Made by a program: the position numbers and the translations under genes
In this document: piece after piece, positions 16,327 through 23,995 of the stretch
How positions within the stretch are numbered: position 1 is the first letter of the stretch
Layout: each line of letters starts with the position of its first letter
From: Chloroflexota bacterium
GTDB taxonomy: Bacteria; Chloroflexota; Limnocylindria; Limnocylindrales; CSP1-4
Direction: 5' to 3'
DNA length: 64,000 nt
Assembly: GCA_919901745.1 (NCBI GenBank)
Contig: CAKKPP010000004.1
Span: 1 to 64,000, forward strand
The notes under the pieces: model-generated
Seen by the model: the letters and a program-made list of their open reading frames with translations, nothing else
Told to the model about the DNA's origin: nothing
The model's database searches: none

Positions 16327-17184
16327 ATGGGCGTGCGCGACGCGAACGACTGGTTCGCCGATCTCGGTGGGGGCACGCGCGTCGCGCTGGTCGTCGCAGG
16401 GACCTTTCGGTCGGACGCGGGTGTCCTGCTCGGCCACGTTCCGCGAACCAGCTGGCACCCGCTCGTCCAGGACGAGATCGATGAGCAGAACCGCCTCCGC
16501 CAGGCGCTGAACTGCCTGCTCGTCGAGACGCCGGCGGGTCGCGTGCTCGTCGAGACCGGCATCGGAGAACGTCTCGACGAGAAGATGCACCGAATGCGGG
16601 GGGTCGAAGGACGATCCGTCATCGGCGCGATGAACGCCGCGGGCTTCGGTCCCGAGAGCGTCGACTTCGTCGCGTTGAGCCACTTGCACTTCGACCACGC
16701 GGGCGGCCTTTTGACCCGGGACGGCCGCCGGGCGTTCGCCCGGGCGAAGATCGTCGCCCAGCAGGCCGAGTGGGAGATCGCGCTGGACGACAACCCCCGG
16801 ATCGTCGCCGGCTACGACCAGGCGGAGCTGCGCCTCGTCGAGCCCTTCGCCGCGGCCGACGTGGTGAACGGCGAGCGCGAGTTGATCCCCGGCGTCACGG
16901 TCGTGGCAACCGGCGGGCACACGGCCGGGCACCAGGCCATCGTCGTGCGCGGACGCACGGGAACCGTCGGCTTCTTCGGCGACCTGTGCATGCGCCCCTG
17001 GAGCGCCGATCCAACCTGGTTGCCCAGCTTCGACGACTTCCCGTTGCGCAGCGTGGAGGTCAAGGGGGAGCTGTTCGCGCAGGCCGCCGACGAGCGCTGG
17101 CGGATCGCGCTCTCCCACGAGCCCAGCCGGCCGATCGGGCGGCTCGAGCGCGCAGGCACCACCTTCCGCTACGTCGCCGACTAG
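16327..17184 (+). CDS. MBL-fold metallo-hydrolase
   Basis: A 285-residue metallo-beta-lactamase-fold hydrolase with HLHFDH (His119, His121, Asp123, His124), GGHTAGH as the third ligand motif, and GDLCMRP and SHEP completing the dinuclear metal site. The family includes lactonases, thioesterase-like and quorum-quenching enzymes. It follows the mutase genes on the same strand after 59 bases. A weak TACCAT -10-like sequence six bases before the ATG could give it an own leaderless transcript. The substrate is unknown; an acyl or lactone hydrolysis step linked to the mutase pathway is only a guess. Confidence 0.82.
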   Translation: MGVRDANDWFADLGGGTRVALVVAGTFRSDAGVLLGHVPRTSWHPLVQDEIDEQNRLRQALNCLLVETPAGRVLVETGIGERLDEKMHRMRGVEGRSVIGAMNAAGFGPESVDFVALSHLHFDHAGGLLTRDGRRAFARAKIVAQQAEWEIALDDNPRIVAGYDQAELRLVEPFAAADVVNGERELIPGVTVVATGGHTAGHQAIVVRGRTGTVGFFGDLCMRPWSADPTWLPSFDDFPLRSVEVKGELFAQAADERWRIALSHEPSRPIGRLERAGTTFRYVAD

Positions 17185-17241
17185 GGCGGTCGAGCGGCGG
17201 GCGATCCGGCCGACCTCAGCGGATCCATCGGGAGGACCGGC

Positions 17242-17805
17242 TCAATCGAGGACGACGAGGTCGGTCGTGACCGTGATCGGGTTGGCCAGGCAGTCGCGGA
17301 CGGGCGAGGTGTCCTGGACGTACTGGCAGAGCTCCTCGAGCTGCTCGGTGGTCCCGTTCGGCGACTTCACCCAGCCGGTGGCCCGGATCGCGCTGAAGCC
17401 GGCCCGCGGCCCCTCGAGGCCGACGAAGGTGCGCAGGTCGAGATCGCCTTCGATCTCGTAGCGCAGCTCGGTGATCTCGATGCCCCGGGCGGCCGCGTTG
17501 TAGACGTAGCCGACCGCGTAGCAGAAGCCAAGCGCCTGGAGCAGGAGCTCGACCGCGTTAGGGCCCTCGTTCGAGCCGAGGAGAACCGGCGGCTCGTCGC
17601 CGATGAGGCGGAACGCCTCGGACCGCTGCGCAGGCTGGCCGGCATGGATGAAGTCCTTGATCTCGCCGTCGTTGCGGGCGCCCGAGCGCCAGGTGCTCGA
17701 TGCCCTGAATGTGAAGGCACCGACGTTCGGGTCCTGCTGGATTGCTCCGATCGTGGCGATGAGTTGATCGACGTTGACGCCGTTGCGTGCGGTGATGGTG
17801 GCCAT
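17242..17805 (-). CDS. OsmC-family protein
   Basis: A 187-residue OsmC/Ohr-fold protein. GPNAVELLLQALGFCYAVGY carries the first conserved cysteine on the long central helix, and ELCQYVQDTSPV the C-terminal motif, where the usual Cys before PV is Ser and a Cys lies seven residues earlier. Such proteins reduce organic hydroperoxides or act on thiols. The start at 17805 has AGGAGG upstream. It is transcribed away from the ECF sigma gene, and a promoter copy of the same ECF type lies in the shared spacer, so it is likely a member of that sigma regulon. Confidence 0.85.
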   Translation of the reverse strand: MATITARNGVNVDQLIATIGAIQQDPNVGAFTFRASSTWRSGARNDGEIKDFIHAGQPAQRSEAFRLIGDEPPVLLGSNEGPNAVELLLQALGFCYAVGYVYNAAARGIEITELRYEIEGDLDLRTFVGLEGPRAGFSAIRATGWVKSPNGTTEQLEELCQYVQDTSPVRDCLANPITVTTDLVVLD

Positions 17806-17858
17806 GGTCCGCCTCCTGTATGCGGTCCCCTCGCGTGGACGACCGCTTCGGGGGCTGT

Positions 17859-17884
17859 GACGCCTCACCGACCGAAGTTATTCC
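17859..17884 (-). promoter_or_regulatory. ECF-type promoter P1, reading toward the OsmC gene
   Basis: On the minus strand GGAATAA, 15 bases, then CGTC (GGAAT-N17-CGTC). GGAAT and CGTC are the usual -35 and -10 types of ECF sigma factors. It ends 53 bases before the OsmC start codon. The same motif with identical spacing occurs at 17909-17934 and 19805-19830. Confidence 0.75.
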
Positions 17885-17908
17885 TTCAGCACGTCCCGGG
17901 CCGCGGCG

Positions 17909-17934
17909 GGAATAATCGGCGCGGCTGCAACGTC
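17909..17934 (+). promoter_or_regulatory. ECF-type promoter P2, reading toward the sigma factor operon
   Basis: GGAATAA-N15-CGTC on the plus strand, 65 bases before the sigma factor ATG. It is divergent from P1; the two -35 elements face each other as an inverted repeat TTATTCC-N24-GGAATAA. This indicates that the sigma factor controls its own operon. Confidence 0.78.
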
Positions 17935-17999
17935 AACACCTGACGGGGACCCGCTGATCGGAGAACCCCGTTTCCCAGCACGCAGCCGCCGAGGGAGCG

Positions 18000-18638
18000 A
18001 TGATCGCGACGGTGATGGACGCACAGAACCAGCCCGATGCGGACGGTGACGTCGACGAGCCGGGCCGGGCATTCGCCGATGTCGCCCGAGAGCAGCTCGA
18101 CGGACTGTACGGGTACTGCGTCCGACTGACGAGCGATCGGACCCAGGCAGAGGACCTGGTCCAGGACACGCTGCTGCGGGCCATGCGCGCCTACCCGGGA
18201 CTTCGCGACGAGACGAAGGTGAAGAGCTGGCTGTTCACGATCGCCACCAATGTCTGGCGCGACCTCGGTCGCGCCCGGGGGCGGACGCCGGCCACGGTCT
18301 CCCTCGATGACGCTGTGCGGGAAGACGACTTCTCCCTGTTCGCGACGCTGGCCATTGAAGACCCCTTCCCCTACTCCGACGAGCTGCACCTGGACTTCCT
18401 TCGACTCTTTCGGGACGAGGACGTCCAACATGTCTTTGCCCAGATCAACCCGGTCTTTCGGGCCCCCCTCATCCTTGCGACGATCCACGGCTTCAGCTGC
18501 AAGGAGGCTGCGGCGATTCTCGACGTGCCCCTGGGAACGCTGCTCTCGCGTCTGCATCGTGGCCGCAAGCAACTCGAACGCGGCCTGTGGGACTACGCCC
18601 TCAGAAACGGCCTGGTGAAGGTAGGTGACGAACCATGA
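18000..18638 (+). CDS. ECF RNA polymerase sigma factor
   Basis: A 212-residue two-domain sigma factor. Region 2 spans about 28-95 (DGLYGYCVRLT, DRTQAEDLVQDTLLRA, the -10 recognition helix KSWLFTIATNVWRD) and region 4 about 145-195 (RAPLILATIHGFSCKEAAAILDVPLGTLLSRLHRGRK-type HTH). The linker (about 100-140) is long and acidic. It would direct polymerase to GGAATAA-N15-CGTC promoters, one of which precedes it. The anti-sigma gene overlaps its end by four bases (ATGA). Confidence 0.93.
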   Translation: MIATVMDAQNQPDADGDVDEPGRAFADVAREQLDGLYGYCVRLTSDRTQAEDLVQDTLLRAMRAYPGLRDETKVKSWLFTIATNVWRDLGRARGRTPATVSLDDAVREDDFSLFATLAIEDPFPYSDELHLDFLRLFRDEDVQHVFAQINPVFRAPLILATIHGFSCKEAAAILDVPLGTLLSRLHRGRKQLERGLWDYALRNGLVKVGDEP

Positions 18639-18892
18639 TCGACTGCCCCGAAGCCGTTCGCCGGATGTGGGCCTATCTCGACCACGCCCTGGCACGCGGT
18701 GCGACCGAGGAGTTCGAGACGCATCTCGACGCCTGCCAGCGATGCTGCGGCGAACTGGAGTTCTCGCGTCACCTGAAGGAGTTGGCGGCGACGTCCGGCG
18801 CCGAGTCGGTGCCCGACCCGCTCCGCCGAAGGATCGAGATGCTGCTCGGGGGCGGCGGCACCGGAACCGATCCTGGCACGCCCCATGACTGA
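18635..18892 (+). CDS. Zinc-binding anti-sigma factor (zf-HC2/ZAS type)
   Basis: An 85-residue protein with the ZAS motif His-x3-Cys-x2-Cys (HLDACQRC) and an N-terminal Cys4 in IDCPEAVRRMW that can complete zinc binding. No membrane segment is present, so it is a soluble, RsrA-like anti-sigma factor. Thiol oxidation or metalloid binding at these cysteines would release the sigma factor; that trigger is inferred. It overlaps the sigma gene by four bases and the following methyltransferase by eight. Confidence 0.88.
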   Translation: MIDCPEAVRRMWAYLDHALARGATEEFETHLDACQRCCGELEFSRHLKELAATSGAESVPDPLRRRIEMLLGGGGTGTDPGTPHD

Positions 18893-19739
18893 CCTGGACC
18901 GTGGTCACGTGGTCGGGACGGACTTCCTCCAGCAGGACGCCATCCGCGGTGCCGTGCGCCAGACCTATCGCTCGGTGGGCCCGACCGATCGGCGCGTTGC
19001 GGAGCGCTTCTACAGCCCCGCCGAACTGGCCGGTCTGCCGGACGACACGGTCCGGATCGCCCTGGGCGTCGGCAATCCGGTGCGCCATGCCGGCCTGCGC
19101 GCCGGCGAGGATGTCCTCGATCTCGGCGCGGGCGGCGGGATCGACTGCCTCCTCGCGGCGCGGTCCGTCGCGCCCGGGGGCAGTGTCGTCGGGGTCGACT
19201 TCCTGGCGGAGATGGTGGAACGGGCAACGCGAGCGGCGGTCGAAGCGGGACTGGTCGATGTCCGCTTTGTCGAGAGCGAGATGGAGGCCCTGCCGCTGCC
19301 CGATGCCTCGGTCGACGTGGTGATCAGCAATGGAGTGATCAATCTCTCACCGCGCAAGGTGCGTGTCCTGTCCGAGGCGTTCCGCGTCCTGCGACCCGGT
19401 GGCCGCCTGGCGATCGTGGATCTCGTCCTGGATCACGACCTGCCGCCCGAGATCCAGACCCACCCGGCGGCCTGGGCCGGCTGCCTGTCGGGCGCGCTGT
19501 CCGAGATCGCCCTCTACAAGGGCATGCGGCGGGCGGGCTTCCGGGACGTCGGCATCGAGCCGTTGGAGAACTTCGGGATCGCAGAGTGCGGCCTCTACCC
19601 GCTGTTCAGCGACGAGCTCCTCGGGCTGCTGCGGCGTCTCGTCCCGGCGGAGCGCCACGACCGGATCGCGCGGAGCGTCTTCATCCGCGGCCGGAAGCCC
19701 GCCCCCGATGAATTGCTGCCGGGTCGTGGTCGCGGCTGA
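18885..19739 (+). CDS. arsM: Arsenite S-adenosylmethionine methyltransferase-like (ArsM type)
   Basis: A 284-residue class I methyltransferase. The SAM motif DLGAGGGIDCLLAA includes Cys88. With Cys200 (WAGCLSGALSE) and Cys235 (GIAECGLYPLF) all three catalytic cysteine positions of ArsM enzymes are occupied. This predicts methylation of trivalent arsenic or a similar metalloid in the cytosol. It is the third gene of the sigma operon and starts inside the anti-sigma gene. No arsR, arsB or arsC gene is nearby, so control would be by the ECF sigma factor, not ArsR. Confidence 0.82.
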   Translation: MTDLDRGHVVGTDFLQQDAIRGAVRQTYRSVGPTDRRVAERFYSPAELAGLPDDTVRIALGVGNPVRHAGLRAGEDVLDLGAGGGIDCLLAARSVAPGGSVVGVDFLAEMVERATRAAVEAGLVDVRFVESEMEALPLPDASVDVVISNGVINLSPRKVRVLSEAFRVLRPGGRLAIVDLVLDHDLPPEIQTHPAAWAGCLSGALSEIALYKGMRRAGFRDVGIEPLENFGIAECGLYPLFSDELLGLLRRLVPAERHDRIARSVFIRGRKPAPDELLPGRGRG

Positions 19740-19804
19740 GGACAGCCGCCGACCCTGAGCACCGAACCTGGAGGCTTTCCGTTGAGGCACTGCCGGGGCG
19801 ATCG

Positions 19805-19830
19805 GGAATAACGCCACGAGGCTGTTCGTC
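19805..19830 (+). promoter_or_regulatory. ECF-type promoter P3, reading toward the second methyltransferase
   Basis: Third copy of GGAATAA-N15-CGTC with exactly the same spacing as P1 and P2. It ends 39 bases before the ATG at 19870. An in-frame ATG immediately after CGTC (19831) lies upstream of the expected transcription start and so is unlikely to be used. Confidence 0.75.
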
Positions 19831-19869
19831 ATGTCCTGTACGAGGCAGCACTCCAGGAAGGTGGAACGC

Positions 19870-20661
19870 ATGGCCGAGCCCAGTACCGCGCCCAGTACCG
19901 CGCCCGTCGACATCGAATCGCTCCGCGCGGCGGTCCGCGCCGAGTACGCCGCGGTGGCGGAGCACCCCGAGCAGGGGTTCCACTTCCATACCGGCACCCG
20001 GTTGGCGGCGATCCTGGGCTATCCCGAGGAGTGGATCGCCGGCCTGCCGCCGAGCGCGGTCGAGTCGATGGCCGGGACCGGCAACCCGTTTGCGCTCGGC
20101 GAACTCCGGCCGGGAGAGCGGGTCGTGGACTGTGGGTCCGGGGCCGGCGCCGACAGCCTGATCGCGGCGAGGGTCGTCGGGCCGAGCGGTCGGGTGATCG
20201 GGGTGGACATGACGCCGGAGATGCTCGCCAAAGCCCGCCGCAACGCGGAGATCGCCGGCCTGCCCAACGTCGAGTTCCGGGAGGGTCTCCTCGAGGCGCT
20301 TCCGGTCCCCGATGACTGGGCCGACGTGGCGATCTCGAACGGCGTTCTCAACCTCGTGCCGGACAAGACGCTCGCGCTGGCGGAACTCTTCCGGGTCATC
20401 CGCCCGGGTGGACGGATCCAGCTCGCCGACATCGTCCTGGACCGGCCTGTTCCGGGTGGCTCGAAGTCCGACGTGAGCCTGTGGACCGGCTGCATTGCCG
20501 GCGGCCTCCTCCACGACGAACTCGCCTCGCTGGTGGAGGGCGCGGGATTCCGCGACGTCGAGGTCCGCCGAGGCGCGGACGTCTTCGGCGGGGCCGCGCA
20601 GCACTCCAACGCGGCCGCCTTCGGGACCGTCGGTGCCGGGATCGTCGGCCACAAGCCGTGA
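19870..20661 (+). CDS. Class I SAM-dependent methyltransferase related to ArsM
   Basis: A 263-residue methyltransferase with SAM motif VVDCGSGAGADSLIAA, acidic loop GVDMTPEML, and the ArsM-like segment NGVLNLVPDK. Only one of the three ArsM cysteines is kept (Cys208 in WTGCIAGGL); the motif I cysteine is Ser96 and the C-terminal one is missing. It has an own N-terminal domain (about 14-75). It may methylate another substrate or help the first enzyme. The start is set by AGGAAGG upstream and by promoter P3. A 12-base tandem repeat encodes STAPSTAP at the N-terminus. Confidence 0.82.
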   Translation: MAEPSTAPSTAPVDIESLRAAVRAEYAAVAEHPEQGFHFHTGTRLAAILGYPEEWIAGLPPSAVESMAGTGNPFALGELRPGERVVDCGSGAGADSLIAARVVGPSGRVIGVDMTPEMLAKARRNAEIAGLPNVEFREGLLEALPVPDDWADVAISNGVLNLVPDKTLALAELFRVIRPGGRIQLADIVLDRPVPGGSKSDVSLWTGCIAGGLLHDELASLVEGAGFRDVEVRRGADVFGGAAQHSNAAAFGTVGAGIVGHKP

Positions 20662-20741
20662 GGTTCGGCGGGTCGACCCGGCTCAGACCGGCTCGTGCTG
20701 CCGCCGGGGTCCGATCTTCGCCCATCGTTCCCGCTGGAGGC

Positions 20742-22769
20742 TCAGGCGCTGGCGCCCGTGCTGCCGGAGTAACCCTCGCCGTAGCGGTCGAGCATCTCGC
20801 CGATCGTCATCTCTGCCGCGGTCGCGTCCAGGCGGTCCCGGGCGGTTCGCCATAGAGCGCGCAGGGGACGTGGCCCGGCTCGATCCAGCTCATCGAGGCG
20901 GAGCAGACCGAACCGCTCGACACCTGGGACCGCGCGGAGGTCCGCCGCGAGCGCACGAATTGCCGCATCGAGCGTAGAGTCGCGGTCAAGTCCCGCAGTC
21001 GCCGGCGATGGGACCGGTGGGCCGACCACCCGATCGCCCAGGATCCGGTCGGTGTGCGCCGTCGCGCGCCGCGTCGCGTCCTCGATCGCAGCCCCGGCCC
21101 TGTCCGCTGCGGCGGCGGGCTGGGTGGCGGCATCCGCGGCTGAGTCGACCGGCCCTCCGGCGTTCCCGTGGTCCGCCGATGACCCCGGTGCCGACGGTGC
21201 GCTCGTTCCCCCCCTGGCCGAGGTCCGGCTGCCCGCGCTCCGTCGAGGACTGCCGGCTGAGCCGCCGCTCCCGCCGGGACCGCCCCCTCGACTCCCGCCG
21301 CCCGAACCGCCTCCGCGACTCCCACCACCCGACCCGCCATCGTCGTCCGGGTCCTTGCCGGCGACGCCCATGGCCTTGCCCAGGAGCGCCGGGATATCGA
21401 GCCCGGTCAGGCCCTTCACCGTGGCGCCCGCTTCGGCGACGGTTCGTGTCGTGGTCTTCACCAGCTCCGAGGCCCCGTCGGACGAGAGGACCGTCAGCGA
21501 TCCGATCTTGCCCATCGGCTCGGCCGCCGCACGCACGATCTCCGGCAGCATCGAGAGGACGGTCTGGATGACGGCGGCCTCGTTGAACTGGCGATAGGCC
21601 TCGGCGCGCAGGGCGAGGGCCTTCGCCTCCGCCTCGCCCTTGGACAGGACGATCCCGGCCTCTGCGTTGCCCTCGAGGGTGGTCTGCTTGGCCGTCGCCT
21701 CGGCGTTGACCTCGGTGATGCGGGCCTGCGCCTCGCCCTTCGTGACGCTGACCGAGGCCTCGGCCTGACCGGCGAGCTTGACCCGCTCCGCGTCGGCCTG
21801 CGCCGCCGCGATCCTCGCCTGCTTGTCGCCCTCGGCGCGGCGGATCTGGGCCTCGGCATCGGCCTCCGCCGGACGGACGATGCTCGCGATCAGGTTCTTC
21901 TGGACGCGATCCGCCTCGAGCTGGGCCAGTTCGGTCTGCTTGCGGGTGACTTCCTGTTGGGCCTCGGCCTGGGCGAGCGGGCCGGACTGCGCAGCGCGCG
22001 CTTCCGCCGCGGCGATCTGCATCTCGGTCTCGGCGCGACGCAGCGACACGTCTCGTTCGGCGTTGATCTTGATCTGGTTCGCCTCGGCCTCCCGAACCGC
22101 CGCCTCCTGGTCGGCGGATGCCTTGGCCATCCGGGCGTCGCGCTCGCGTCGGGCGGTTTCCTGCTGGCCGATGAGGTCCATGTAGCCGGACTCGTCGCGG
22201 ATCGCCTGGATCGTGAACGAGTCGATCTGGAGCCCCGATGTCGCGAGATCGCCCTTCGCCGCGTCCTGGACGGCCTGCTGGAACTTCTGCCGATCGAGGT
22301 TGAGCTCCTCGATCGTCAGCGTGCCGACGATCGAGCGGAGCGAGCCCTCGAGGACGTTCTTGACGATCGAATCGACCTCGGCGTCCTGGGAGTCGAGGAA
22401 CCGCTCGGCGGCGTTCCGGATGGACTCGTCGTCCCGGCCGATCTTGAACGTGGCGACGCCCTGGACGGCCACCTTGATGCCCTGGCGCGACACGGCATCG
22501 GCGAGGTTCACGTTGATCTGGCGGGCGGTCAGCTTGAGCTTGCCGATCTTGTGGAACAGCGGCAGGACGACGACGCCCTGGCCGACGATGACCTTCAGCC
22601 CGCTCTCGCCGTCGCCCAGCGGCGTGGCCCGACCGGATCGGACGAGCGCCTCGTTGGCGCCGGCCACCTTGTAGCGGCTGCCCAGGTAGGCGACGAGCAG
22701 GACCGCGATGACGATCGCCAGGAAGACGACGAGGGTGCCCTCGCCCACGAAATTCAGGAAGTCAGGCAA
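20742..22769 (-). CDS. Flotillin-like SPFH/band 7 membrane scaffold protein
   Basis: A 675-residue protein with an N-terminal membrane segment (about 10-30, TLVVFLAIVIAVLLVAYLG), an SPFH domain (about 35-190) and a long Ala/Glu-rich coiled coil (about 195-400, ending near LSKGEAEAKALALRAEAY). A C-terminal extension begins with a Gly/Ser/Arg linker (SGGGSRGGG repeats, about 475-505) and ends in a helical part of about 130 residues. Bacterial flotillins are usually near 500 residues. It organises membrane microdomains together with the NfeD protein encoded just upstream. The TTG start is chosen because GGGGAGG lies eight bases before it and the membrane segment follows at once. Confidence 0.88.
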   Translation of the reverse strand: MPDFLNFVGEGTLVVFLAIVIAVLLVAYLGSRYKVAGANEALVRSGRATPLGDGESGLKVIVGQGVVVLPLFHKIGKLKLTARQINVNLADAVSRQGIKVAVQGVATFKIGRDDESIRNAAERFLDSQDAEVDSIVKNVLEGSLRSIVGTLTIEELNLDRQKFQQAVQDAAKGDLATSGLQIDSFTIQAIRDESGYMDLIGQQETARRERDARMAKASADQEAAVREAEANQIKINAERDVSLRRAETEMQIAAAEARAAQSGPLAQAEAQQEVTRKQTELAQLEADRVQKNLIASIVRPAEADAEAQIRRAEGDKQARIAAAQADAERVKLAGQAEASVSVTKGEAQARITEVNAEATAKQTTLEGNAEAGIVLSKGEAEAKALALRAEAYRQFNEAAVIQTVLSMLPEIVRAAAEPMGKIGSLTVLSSDGASELVKTTTRTVAEAGATVKGLTGLDIPALLGKAMGVAGKDPDDDGGSGGGSRGGGSGGGSRGGGPGGSGGSAGSPRRSAGSRTSARGGTSAPSAPGSSADHGNAGGPVDSAADAATQPAAAADRAGAAIEDATRRATAHTDRILGDRVVGPPVPSPATAGLDRDSTLDAAIRALAADLRAVPGVERFGLLRLDELDRAGPRPLRALWRTARDRLDATAAEMTIGEMLDRYGEGYSGSTGASA

Positions 22770-22809
22770 CGATCGATCCTCCCCTGGCGGACGCGCTGCG
22801 TCCGGGTTC

Positions 22810-23349
22810 CTACGATGACCGGATCCGCTCGACCACGACCCCGGTACCGGCAACCCCGGTCACGCGCACCAGCGATCCGTTCGGGATGTCCTCGCCACTC
22901 GTCGCGGTGAATTCGTGGGTCTGGCCCTCGGCCTTGACGTACACGCTACCGAACCGGCCGGCGGGGATCGACACGGCGACCAATGCATCGCGACCGATGA
23001 GGTCGCTGGTCGAGAAGGGGTTCTCGCCTTCCGACCTGCGCAGTGCCTGGAACAGGACGTAGGTCAGCCCGAACCCGACGGCCCCGAAGCCGGTCCCGAC
23101 GAGCGCGGCCTGGCCGCCGTGGACGTCGAAGACCTGGGTGGCCATCAGGCCGCCGACGCCGAACATCGACACGAAGGCGAGCAACAGCGGCATCAGCGAG
23201 ACGCCACCGATATCGAAGCTGAGGTGCAGCGCGTCGAAGATGCCGCCGAGGATATCGTCGACGAGCACCGTCACGAGCAGCAGCCCGCCCCCCACAAGCG
23301 TGCACACGACGAACACGAAGTCCTCGATCGGGATCGTGATCGTCGGCAC
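22810..23349 (-). CDS. NfeD-like membrane protein, flotillin partner
   Basis: A 179-residue protein with three to four membrane segments in the first 110 residues (VFVVCTLVGGGLLLVTVLV, SLMPLLLAFVSMFGVGGL, GFGAVGFGLTYVLF) and a C-terminal OB-fold domain (about 115-179, IGRDALVAVSIPAGRFGSV, DIPNGSLVRVTGV) typical of NfeD. GTG at 23349 is preferred because GGAGGAGG precedes it. It lies 40 bases upstream of the flotillin gene on the same strand, the usual NfeD-flotillin arrangement. Confidence 0.85.
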   Translation of the reverse strand: MPTITIPIEDFVFVVCTLVGGGLLLVTVLVDDILGGIFDALHLSFDIGGVSLMPLLLAFVSMFGVGGLMATQVFDVHGGQAALVGTGFGAVGFGLTYVLFQALRRSEGENPFSTSDLIGRDALVAVSIPAGRFGSVYVKAEGQTHEFTATSGEDIPNGSLVRVTGVAGTGVVVERIRSS

Positions 23350-23461
23350 CTGTCCCTCCTCCACCCGCGACCCGTGCGGGTCGGCGGATCCGCGCGTCTA
23401 GGATACGCGGCGAGTCGACGCCTGACGAGACGGATCGTCCCGGCACCCGACCCCGCGACAC

Positions 23462-23995
23462 TCAGGCCGAGACCACCTCGCGCAGACGACCGGTCTCGAC
23501 CTCGAAGATGAGTCCGCGCACGGGGACGGCAGCGACCCAGGGATGCGACCGGATCCGGTCCACCTGGCGACGCAGGTGCGCCTCCACGTCGTCGAATGCC
23601 CCGAAGCCGTCAACGCCGGCCGCCAGCTCGCCGGGGGGCAGGCGAGCTTCGAGCGCAGCCGAATCGGCTCCCTGGAGTCCGCAGCCCGTGTGCTCGATGA
23701 CGATCACTTCGGTCGTCCCCAGCAGCTGCTGGCTGACGACGAGCGAACGGATGACGTCGTCGGTCGCGAGGCCGCCCGCGTTGCGGATGATGTGGGCGTC
23801 GCCGGTCCGCAACCCGAGCGTTTCGCCGATGTCGAGCCGCGCGTCCATGCACGCAACGATCGCCAGGCCGCTGGCCGGCGCGGCGGTCAAGGCGGATCGG
23901 TCGAACGTTTCCACGTAACGCTGGTTCTCCCCGAGGATCCGCTCGTACTCGCGCGTCCGGGCGAGGCGCGCTCGAGCGGGGCGCGCTCGAGTCAC
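23462..23995 (-). CDS. Beta-class carbonic anhydrase
   Basis: A 177-residue enzyme with the beta-carbonic anhydrase zinc site: Cys49, Asp51 and Arg53 in CMDARLD, His102 and Cys105 in EHTGCG. It hydrates CO2 to bicarbonate. The N-terminus is Arg/Ala-rich (RARPARARLAR) because of a short GC-rich direct repeat near 23970. GTG start overlaps the stop of the upstream DivIC-like gene (GTGA). The length fits the small mycobacterial-type branch. Confidence 0.9.
   Translation of the reverse strand: MTRARPARARLARTREYERILGENQRYVETFDRSALTAAPASGLAIVACMDARLDIGETLGLRTGDAHIIRNAGGLATDDVIRSLVVSQQLLGTTEVIVIEHTGCGLQGADSAALEARLPPGELAAGVDGFGAFDDVEAHLRRQVDRIRSHPWVAAVPVRGLIFEVETGRLREVVSA

Noticed and set aside
19831-19869. 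Upstream ATG at 19831 as the start of the second methyltransferase
   Set aside because: It lies directly after the proposed -10 element of P3 and would not be in the transcript; the ATG at 19870 has a ribosome-binding site.
20671-20683. Palindrome CGGGTCGACCCG between the methyltransferase and flotillin genes
   Set aside because: It is short, without a loop or T run, and could arise by chance in GC-rich DNA; it was not called as a terminator.
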